Assembly (NCBI GenBank): GCA_016868485.1
Contig: VGGT01000128.1
Span: 1-5,984 of the forward strand
Origin: Bacteroidota bacterium
GTDB taxonomy: Bacteria; Bacteroidota; Bacteroidia; UBA7662
Length of the DNA: 5,984 nucleotides
Direction: 5' to 3'
The first letter of the stretch is position 1, and each line of letters opens with the position of its first letter. A model generated the notes under the pieces. It saw only the letters and a program-made list of their open reading frames with translations, was not told the origin of the DNA and searched no databases. The translations under genes and the position numbers were made by a program. Below are positions 1-5,671 of this stretch, in pieces.

Positions 1-24
1 ATCGGTAACTCCTTGATTATCACG

Positions 25-99
25 TGGGCGCACACGGGTTCGAACCGCGGACCCTCTGCTTGTAAGGCAGATGCTCTGAACCAGCTGAGCTATGCGCCC
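25..99 (-). tRNA. tRNA-Val (anticodon UAC)
   Basis: The minus strand folds into a complete 75-nt cloverleaf. It has a 7-bp acceptor stem (GGGCGCA with TGCGCCC), a 4-bp D stem, a 5-bp anticodon stem with loop CTTACAA, a 5-nt variable loop, and a 5-bp T stem (one G-U pair) around loop TTCGAAC. Loop positions 3-5 give anticodon UAC (plus-strand bases 62-64), which reads GUA and other GUN valine codons. The discriminator base is A (complement of base 25). CCA is not encoded, since the next three bases read CGT, so the tail must be added after transcription. The gene is transcribed away from the amylase gene. Confidence 0.96.
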
Positions 100-110
100 G
101 AAAGGGAGTG

Positions 111-118
111 CAAATATA
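111..118 (-). promoter_or_regulatory. Bacteroidota-type -7 box for the leftward tRNA-Val
   Basis: The minus strand reads TATATTTG, a perfect match to the TAnnTTTG -7 element used by the primary sigma factor of Bacteroidota. Eleven bases separate it from the tRNA 5' end, so transcription would start at or a few bases before the tRNA. No clear TTG-type -33 element lies at the usual distance upstream; that stretch is a T-rich run on the minus strand. The box is seen directly and its function is inferred. Confidence 0.6.
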
Positions 119-150
119 GAAGAAAAAAATCGAATGGCCTCGCTTTTCTT

Positions 151-158
151 TATTTTTG
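151..158 (+). promoter_or_regulatory. candidate -7 box for the amylase gene
   Basis: TATTTTTG matches TAnnTTTG and sits 74 bases before the preferred amylase start, which would give an mRNA leader of about 65-70 bases. It lies back-to-back with the tRNA promoter box at 111-118, so the two transcription units diverge from a shared stretch of about 30 bases. No convincing -33 TTTG is seen. The region is AT-rich, so a chance match is possible. Confidence 0.4.
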
Positions 159-232
159 TATTTTGAATCATGCGCTGAAGGGGTTGAACTAAACTTTTGT
201 ATCAAAATCTTGTTCACATGTATTCTACAAAA

Positions 233-2824
233 ATGAGTGAAAAGAAACGACAGCATCACATCAATTGGTTGGGGTTATTCGCCGGGTTATTTGCCCTTGC
301 TTTCGTTTTCGCGGGTTCTCAAGCCACCGGACAAGCGCTGAACCCACCGAGCCGACAAGTGGTGCTCCAGGGGTTTTGGTGGGACTATTGGAACAGTTCG
401 TACCCCAATGCGTGGTCTTCATACCTCGCCGATTTGTCGCCCCGTTTAAAAGAATTGGGCATTGATGCGGTATGGGTGCCGATTACGGTAAAGAACTCAG
501 GTACCAATTCCGTGGGCTACTCCCCCTTCGATCATTACGATCTGGGGGATAAATACCAAAAAGGCGCTCTCAAAACGCGTATGGGTGATAAGGATGAAGT
601 ACTGAGGATGGTGGCCATGATGAAGGCCAACGGACTGGATGTGATCCAGGACATCGTGCTTAACCATGTGGTGAATGCGGGCAGCAATACGGGTGCCGGG
701 GGGCAGGATCCGGCGGCACTCGACGATGGAGCAACTAACCGATACAAGAATTTTCGTTACGTGAGTTTCACCCGCCCGGCCACCGATGAAAGCGCGGCCA
801 ATTACCTGAACCGAAACGGACGCTTCCCCAAAAATTGGCAAAATTTCTATCCCAACGCAGGAAATGTTTGCTGCACCAATGAAATCAACTCACCTTATTG
901 GGGCCCAGACATCAGCTTTGAGTCGAATGGCTTCGGTCAGAGCAGCAATGCCACCTTCAACCCAACACAGACGACCTCATACATGCGCAATGAAATACGT
1001 AATTGGATGATCTGGTACAAAAAACAGATGGGATGGGATGGTGTTCGTCTCGATGCGGTGAAGCATTTTTCCTCGGCAGTTTCTGAGGATGTCCTTTGGA
1101 ACCTACAAAACAATGCGGGCTGGGCCAGCGGCACCAACAGTATGTATGCCGTGGGCGAATGGGTAGGTGGGGCCTCTGAACTCGATGCTTGGGCGAATGC
1201 CGTACAAAATCGTGCGGGTACCTTCGATTTTGCACTCCGCAATGCGCTCACCGGCATTGTGCAAGGGGGAGGCGGCTTTAATTTGGGAACTGTGCCCGGT
1301 TATCAACAGAGTAACCGGCAGAGAACGGTGCCGTTTGTGAACAACCACGACACTTTTCGCCCTCAGTTGAATGGTTCAGGCAACTACACCGGCTGGAACA
1401 CCGGCCAGCAGCTGGGCACACATATTGAGCCCAATGACGGCCGATTGTCCGTAGTATATGCCATCATCTTGGCCGTTGACGGGAGTCCACAGGTATTTTT
1501 CGAAGACTTATTCGACATTGGGTACAACAGCAATCGATACAACCACAACCCTAAGGTGGCTTCAACTCTTCCCGTGCGCAGCGATATCGCCAACCTCATT
1601 TGGTGCCATCAAAATTTGCGGTTTAAGGAAGGGGCCTATAATGTTCGCTGGCAGGCTGCCGACGCCTTAGTGATCGAGCGAAGCGGGAAAGCGCTGATTG
1701 CCGTCAACGATCAGTGGAGTTCCTGGCAGAACCTCACCGCGGTGCAGACGAATTGGCCCGATGGCACTGTGCTGGCCGATTATTCGGGTGCAGTTACAAC
1801 AACACGCACGGTGTATGGCGGAGGTAAGGCAGACATCACCATTCCGCCTTGCAACGGAACTGCTCCATCGGGCCGCAAAGGTTATGGTGTTTGGGCTCCA
1901 GCCGGAATCACCACCAACTACGTCCGCAATGCGCGTCGCGTCTCCCAAGAATGGGAAATGGACAATGATTTAGGCGATAGCCATGTGCAAAGTTTGCAAC
2001 AGGGTGGTCGTACGCCCGATAATAGCCTGTTCTGTAGATCAGTGGGCCGAATTTTTGCCAAAGCAGGAGATACCATAACGCTTGAATTATATGCGGGATC
2101 CCCTCAATTTGCCATGAAACTGATGCTGCTCGACGGTCAATGCCAAATTGTTGACTCACTCACGGGCAGTGGAACTGTGGTGGTGAACCATGTGCCCGCA
2201 GCTGATGGTTGGTACAACATCCGGATTCGCAATGCCACCGCTCAGCAGCCCGGACAAAAGTGTTGGGTGAAGGCCACATATATGGCGCCGCCCTCCTCAG
2301 CTTCGATCCCGGCGCGATTGGCCTGCAGTTGCGTGGGGTCGGCTACGGTTTCTGGTCAGGTTAATTACAACAACACTGCGCAAACGCCGATGACGGGTAC
2401 GGTGGTTACGGCTTGGCAGGATCAAGAGATTGTAGCCCAGGCAACAGTCGGCAGCAACGGTCAATACACCCTAGCAGGCATCCCGCCAGGGTTTACCACC
2501 TTCACGGCTACCACCACCGCTGTTTGGGGCGGGGTGAATGCAACAGATGCGCTTCAGGTATCCCGCCACTTTGCGACACTCGACAGTCTTTCGGGTTTAT
2601 CCTTGAGTGCAGCCGATGTCAATGGATCGGGCGTCATCAATTCCACAGATGCCTTGCAGATTTCACGCCGCTTTTCGGGGGTCAATGCCAGTTTCAGCAT
2701 CGGTAATTGGGTATGGACCCTGCCAGCACCCATAAACCTCATTGCGGGCAATTCCTTGCTCCGTAATATTTCTGCCCAGGCAGCAGGGGATGTAAACCGA
2801 AGTTATACTCCAGCCGCGCCTTAG
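233..2824 (+). CDS. secreted GH13 alpha-amylase with C-terminal dockerin-like module
   Basis: This is an exported endo-acting alpha-1,4-glucan hydrolase for starch-like polymers, 863 aa from the ATG at 233. That start gives a clean signal peptide (MSEKKRQ, a hydrophobic core at about 13-28, likely cleavage near GQA/L at 35). Upstream in-frame TTG197 and ATG218 would only lengthen the n-region. All four GH13 signature regions are present: DIVLNH (140-145), GVRLDAVKH (270-278, nucleophile D274), VGEW (acid/base E309) and NNHD (transition-state stabiliser D373). The barrel with domain B covers about 42-430 and domain C about 440-558, ending GYGVWAP. Residues 560-695 form a beta-rich region I do not recognise. 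Residues 704-863 are a beta-sandwich plus dockerin-like repeats shared with the next gene. No Shine-Dalgarno sequence is seen (ACAAAAATG). The length is nearly twice that of a minimal amylase because of these C-terminal additions. The GH13 assignment is firm; the subfamily is not determined. Confidence 0.95.
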   Translation: MSEKKRQHHINWLGLFAGLFALAFVFAGSQATGQALNPPSRQVVLQGFWWDYWNSSYPNAWSSYLADLSPRLKELGIDAVWVPITVKNSGTNSVGYSPFDHYDLGDKYQKGALKTRMGDKDEVLRMVAMMKANGLDVIQDIVLNHVVNAGSNTGAGGQDPAALDDGATNRYKNFRYVSFTRPATDESAANYLNRNGRFPKNWQNFYPNAGNVCCTNEINSPYWGPDISFESNGFGQSSNATFNPTQTTSYMRNEIRNWMIWYKKQMGWDGVRLDAVKHFSSAVSEDVLWNLQNNAGWASGTNSMYAVGEWVGGASELDAWANAVQNRAGTFDFALRNALTGIVQGGGGFNLGTVPGYQQSNRQRTVPFVNNHDTFRPQLNGSGNYTGWNTGQQLGTHIEPNDGRLSVVYAIILAVDGSPQVFFEDLFDIGYNSNRYNHNPKVASTLPVRSDIANLIWCHQNLRFKEGAYNVRWQAADALVIERSGKALIAVNDQWSSWQNLTAVQTNWPDGTVLADYSGAVTTTRTVYGGGKADITIPPCNGTAPSGRKGYGVWAPAGITTNYVRNARRVSQEWEMDNDLGDSHVQSLQQGGRTPDNSLFCRSVGRIFAKAGDTITLELYAGSPQFAMKLMLLDGQCQIVDSLTGSGTVVVNHVPAADGWYNIRIRNATAQQPGQKCWVKATYMAPPSSASIPARLACSCVGSATVSGQVNYNNTAQTPMTGTVVTAWQDQEIVAQATVGSNGQYTLAGIPPGFTTFTATTTAVWGGVNATDALQVSRHFATLDSLSGLSLSAADVNGSGVINSTDALQISRRFSGVNASFSIGNWVWTLPAPINLIAGNSLLRNISAQAAGDVNRSYTPAAP
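2342..2821 (+). other. C-terminal dockerin-like module of the amylase
   Basis: This encodes residues 704-863. It begins with an SGQVNYNNTAQTPMTG beta-sandwich of the carboxypeptidase-regulatory or Cna-B-like kind, with SNGQYTLAGIPPG typical of that fold. A partial repeat NATDALQVSRHF follows (769-780). Next comes a full EF-hand-like repeat starting DVNGSGVINSTDAL (795-808) and continuing QISRRF. A spacer with GNWVWTLP leads to the terminal motif GDVNRSYTP (852-860). The full repeat has the D-x-N-x-S-x-x-x-x-x-x-D spacing of a dockerin type I calcium loop. The first repeat lacks the DxN half. The protein ends three residues after the motif, with no further sorting domain. Domain boundaries are approximate. 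Confidence 0.75.
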
Positions 2825-2899
2825 CCGGGCCTTAGTTGAAATGCTGCATCAGTTCATTCGTCTATAGACATTATACGCACATCAATCCATACAAACGCC

Positions 2900-5035
2900 A
2901 TGAAACACAGCATTATTTTCTCCTTGATCATGTTGATGAATACCGTATGGGCACAAACAAGCATCCCCTCTGGCTTACGATTAAAAAGAGAGGTGCAGAC
3001 CGGTGCTTCTTATGCGGAATTCAAGCAGATGAACGGGGCTCTGCCCCCCTTATACCGCATTACCCACAACTTGAATGGGGCTCAGACCATCGGAACCAAC
3101 AGAATCTGGACCGGAGGGAATAGTGGTTTGCAATTGGATGGCCAAGGAATGACCTTGGGAATTTGGGACAGTAAGGCGGTGCGAACGGGTCACCAAGCAT
3201 TTGGTGGGCGTGTAAGTGTAATAGACGGAACCACATCCAACAGCAACCACGCCACCCATGTGGGCGGCACGATGATTGGTTCGGGCACCGGGCAGTCGAC
3301 CGCCAAGGGAATGGCTCCTTCGGCTGGTCTACGCAGTTTCGATTGGAATGACGATGTTACTGAAATGGCGACAGAAGGTGCTTCCGGACTGTTGGTGTCG
3401 AATCATTCCTATGGTCTCATCACGGGATGGGCCTGGGGGGACTTTGGTGACTTCGGAAGCGATGCATGGTATTGGTATGGCGCCTCAGGCGATACCATCG
3501 ATTATAATTTTGGTCGATATTCTGAAGAATCGGCTGATTGGGATCAGGTAGCCTTTAATGCACCTAATTATTTGATTGTTAAGGCAGCCGGTAACTCTAG
3601 AGGATATGGGCCTGCGCCAGGAACCACCCATTATGAGTGGACAGGCAGTTGGACCAGCAGCACGACTACGCGTCAAAAAGGGGGTGGAAGTACAGGTTAT
3701 GACTGCTTGTCGCACGCAGCCGTTTCTAAAAATGTATTGAGTGTTGGGGCGGTTGAAGGCATTTCAACAGGCTATACTTCTGCGACTCAGGTTGTAGGCA
3801 GTAGCTTTCACAGCTGGGGACCTACCGACGACGGGCGGATCAAACCCGATGTGGTGGCCAAAGGTGTGGGGGTGTATTCATCAACCGCTGCCTCCAATAC
3901 GAGCTATGACACGTACAACGGAACCAGCATGGCATCGCCGATGGTCTCGGGCTCTGCTGTTCTTCTCCAGCAACACCATAAGGCACTCAATGCCAATCAG
4001 GTGATGCGTTCGGCCACGTTGAAGGGCTTGATCATCCACACGGCCGATGAGGCCGGCCCGAGTGCAGGCCCGGATTACACATTCGGATGGGGACTCATGA
4101 ACACGGCTCGGGCCGCTGAGGTAATATCGGGCGCTAACGCATCCCACCGTATCCTTCAGCCATCTCTATCCAATGGAGGCACCTATAACTTTTCGTTCTA
4201 CAACGATGGCTCCCTGCCGTTGAAGGCTACATTATGTTGGACCGATCCCGCCGGAACGCCCAATACAGCGGTATTGAACCAATCATCGCCCCGTTTGGTG
4301 CGCGATCTGGATGTGCGCATCATTCGCTCGTCTGACAATGCCTCTTTTCTTCCGTGGGTCCTCAACCTACAGTCGCCCCAATCGCCTGCGACCCGTTCCG
4401 ACAACATCCGCGACAATGTGGAGCAAGTGCTCATCGACGGTTTGCCCCAGGCAGGCATGTATACGGTTCGGGTAACCCATAAGGGCAATATTGCATCAGC
4501 GCAGGCCTTTAGTCTGATTGTGAGTGGGGTGAGTGGCCTCACCGCACCGAATGCGATCCTGAGCGGAACGGTTCGCTACATAAACACAGCGCAGTCGCCT
4601 GTTCGTGGGGTTCGTGTGCGGGTTCTTCAGGGGAATACACGGGTTGACAGTACGCTCACCAATACACAGGGACAGTTTTCCTTTAACCTGCCGCCAGGTA
4701 CGTACACGGTAGAGGCATCTTCTGCCTCGGGAATGCCCACACCTTCCAGCATCAATGCGAGCGATGCGCTGTTGGCATCGAGGCATTCTACCCAATTGGC
4801 TGTCTTATCGGGCTTGCCTTTGTTGGCCAGTGATGTGAACAGCAGCGGCCAAACGAATGGCACGGATGCTTTGCAGATTCAACGCTTTGCTTCTATGCTC
4901 CAAAGTAGTTTCGCACGAGGGGCTTGGGTTTTTTCATCACCCCAGACTGTGACGGCGGTGGCCGGACAAACCACGACCGTGAACTTGCAATCGGTTGCAA
5001 CGGGTGACGTGAATGCTTCGTTTAGCCCGCAATAG
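2900..5035 (+). CDS. secreted subtilisin-family (S8, KP-43-like) serine protease with C-terminal dockerin-like module
   Basis: This is an exported serine endopeptidase of 711 aa. The ATG at 2900 opens a signal peptide (MKHSIIFSLIMLMNTVWA, cleavage near A18). A short 20-70 stretch separates it from the catalytic domain. The triad is D90 in GIWDSK, H117 in HATHVGGT and S343 in NGTSMASP, with oxyanion-hole N232 in AAGNS. The Asp motif lacks the usual glycine (DSK rather than DSG/DTG). Residues 414-544 form a beta-barrel with LKATLCWTDP, RDLDVRI and DNVEQVLI, as in the KP-43 group. Residues 553-711 repeat the module found at the amylase C-terminus. The gene follows the amylase by 75 bases with no visible promoter box or terminator between, so co-transcription is likely. 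No Shine-Dalgarno sequence is seen. The protease call is firm; substrate preference cannot be read from the sequence. Confidence 0.95.
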   Translation: MKHSIIFSLIMLMNTVWAQTSIPSGLRLKREVQTGASYAEFKQMNGALPPLYRITHNLNGAQTIGTNRIWTGGNSGLQLDGQGMTLGIWDSKAVRTGHQAFGGRVSVIDGTTSNSNHATHVGGTMIGSGTGQSTAKGMAPSAGLRSFDWNDDVTEMATEGASGLLVSNHSYGLITGWAWGDFGDFGSDAWYWYGASGDTIDYNFGRYSEESADWDQVAFNAPNYLIVKAAGNSRGYGPAPGTTHYEWTGSWTSSTTTRQKGGGSTGYDCLSHAAVSKNVLSVGAVEGISTGYTSATQVVGSSFHSWGPTDDGRIKPDVVAKGVGVYSSTAASNTSYDTYNGTSMASPMVSGSAVLLQQHHKALNANQVMRSATLKGLIIHTADEAGPSAGPDYTFGWGLMNTARAAEVISGANASHRILQPSLSNGGTYNFSFYNDGSLPLKATLCWTDPAGTPNTAVLNQSSPRLVRDLDVRIIRSSDNASFLPWVLNLQSPQSPATRSDNIRDNVEQVLIDGLPQAGMYTVRVTHKGNIASAQAFSLIVSGVSGLTAPNAILSGTVRYINTAQSPVRGVRVRVLQGNTRVDSTLTNTQGQFSFNLPPGTYTVEASSASGMPTPSSINASDALLASRHSTQLAVLSGLPLLASDVNSSGQTNGTDALQIQRFASMLQSSFARGAWVFSSPQTVTAVAGQTTTVNLQSVATGDVNASFSPQ
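4556..5032 (+). other. C-terminal dockerin-like module of the protease
   Basis: This encodes residues 553-711, matching the amylase module in order and length. It has a beta-sandwich opening LSGTVRYINTAQSPVRG (compare NTAQTPMTG), NTQGQFSFNLPPGTY, and a partial repeat INASDALLASRH (618-629). A full repeat starts DVNSSGQTNGTDAL (645-658), followed by GAWVFSSP and the terminal GDVNASFSP (702-710). The protein stops one residue later. As in the amylase, only the second repeat keeps the complete D-x-N-x-S loop. The sequences have clearly diverged outside the motifs, so this is not a recent DNA duplication. Confidence 0.75.
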
Positions 5036-5094
5036 GGAGCGATAGCGGGTTCATGTTGCGGTCATTTACGCGCCTATCAATCACTCTTTTTCCG

Positions 5095-5102
5095 TATTTT
5101 TG
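5095..5102 (+). promoter_or_regulatory. Bacteroidota-type -7 box for the rightward tRNA-Val
   Basis: TATTTTTG fits TAnnTTTG and ends 7 bases before the tRNA 5' end, which places the transcription start at about the first tRNA base. A TTTA at 5065-5068 is the nearest upstream T-rich candidate but is too far away to be a good -33 element. The same promoter may also supply the thioesterase and menF genes, since no other box is seen before them. Confidence 0.5.
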
Positions 5103-5109
5103 CATTTTT

Positions 5110-5184
5110 GGGTGTTTAGCTCAGTTGGTTCAGAGCACTACCTTGACAGGGTAGGGGTCGACGGTTCGAATCCGCCATCACCCA
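5110..5184 (+). tRNA. tRNA-Val (anticodon GAC), with two stem mismatches
   Basis: This is a 75-nt cloverleaf with acceptor 5' strand GGGTGTT, a 4-bp D stem around AGTTGGTTCA, and a perfect 5-bp anticodon stem (CTACC/GGTAG). The anticodon loop TTGACAG gives anticodon GAC, reading GUC and GUU valine codons. The T loop is TTCGAAT, the discriminator is A, and no CCA is encoded. Two stem positions do not pair: U-U at the sixth acceptor pair (GGGTGTT against ATCACCC) and A-C at the second T-stem pair (GACGG against CCGCC). All other identity features look normal, so it is probably expressed, but reduced function or a hybrid origin should be considered. It lies 52 bases before the thioesterase start. 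Confidence 0.85.
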
Positions 5185-5235
5185 CTAAGATTCATGGGAT
5201 CAGTTTTTTTCGTTGTCCCAATCACTACAGCAGCC

Positions 5236-5667
5236 ATGGAACATACAGCAGAGCGGATTGCGGAATGGATGCAGCGCTACAACCAAGATGATCGTCAGGG
5301 CCTCAGCAGTCGACTGGGTATGCGACTCATTAAAATTGAGGAGGGTTATGTTGAGGGGAGCATGCCCGTTGATGAACGCACCAAGCAACCCTTCGGAATC
5401 CTGCACGGTGGGGCCTCCGTAGCCCTTGCCGAAACCTTAGGCAGTATAGGATCTAATGTTTTGGCGCCCGAAGGCTATGTGGCTGTCGGCCTCGAGATCA
5501 ATGCCAACCATGTACGTTCGGTTCATCAAGGCAATATATTGTGCAAAGCGCAATTGGTTCACCATGGTAAGCAAACCCATGTGTGGGACATCAGACTTTT
5601 CGATGAACAGGGGCAAATGAACTGCATTTGTCGGTTTACCGCTGCGATCATCCCAAAACCTGGTTGA
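5236..5667 (+). CDS. menI: hotdog-fold thioesterase, probable 1,4-dihydroxy-2-naphthoyl-CoA hydrolase
   Basis: This is a cytoplasmic acyl-CoA thioesterase of the PaaI/YdiI (MenI) hotdog family, 143 aa from the ATG at 5236, close to the family's usual 135-145. The diagnostic block is intact: MPVDERTKQPFG (43-54), LHGGASVALAE (56-66) with catalytic Glu E66 and H57/G58 at the active site, then GLEINANHVRS. It strongly resembles the E. coli YdiI pattern as I remember it. MenI releases 1,4-dihydroxy-2-naphthoate from its CoA ester in menaquinone synthesis. The probable menF gene 4 bases downstream supports that pathway over a general thioesterase role. An in-frame ATG at 5194 would add 14 residues not expected in the family and lies only 10 bases past the tRNA, so the later start is preferred. 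No promoter box is seen between the tRNA and this gene. Confidence 0.88.
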   Translation: MEHTAERIAEWMQRYNQDDRQGLSSRLGMRLIKIEEGYVEGSMPVDERTKQPFGILHGGASVALAETLGSIGSNVLAPEGYVAVGLEINANHVRSVHQGNILCKAQLVHHGKQTHVWDIRLFDEQGQMNCICRFTAAIIPKPG

Positions 5668-5671
5668 TCGG

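Noticed and set aside
197..232. Earlier amylase starts (TTG at 197, ATG at 218)
   Set aside because: ATG233 gives a typical signal peptide with a charged n-region straight before the hydrophobic core. The extra residues add nothing recognisable, though ATG218 cannot be fully excluded.
20..259. 79-codon minus-strand frame across the left tRNA
   Set aside because: It is explained by the tRNA-Val(UAC) gene and AT-rich spacer. Its tail is the usual false translation of a tRNA.
497..1599. Several antisense open frames of 70-114 codons within the amylase gene (minus strand)
   Set aside because: They overlap a gene with intact GH13 motifs, have no recognisable domains and show the arginine/histidine/serine-rich composition of shadow frames. 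The same applies to the other short frames opposite or inside the protease.
2825..2899. Possible terminator or promoter between amylase and protease
   Set aside because: The 75 bases hold no hairpin with a T run and no TAnnTTTG box; the CTATAG palindrome is too short to interpret.
25..5184. Integrative element inserted at a tRNA, with the two enzymes as cargo
   Set aside because: Both tRNAs point away from the block, so their 3' ends (the usual attachment sites) are on the outside. There is no integrase, no direct repeat and no mobile-element gene in the window.
5194..5210. Weak CCCA/TGGG hairpin (5181-5184 with 5195-5198) followed by seven Ts, considered as a tRNA terminator
   Set aside because: The stem is only 4 bp, uses the tRNA acceptor end and has a 10-base loop, so it is too weak to call as an intrinsic terminator.
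5100..5291. 63-codon plus-strand frame across the right tRNA
   Set aside because: It is a translation of the tRNA-Val(GAC) gene itself running into the thioesterase in the wrong frame.
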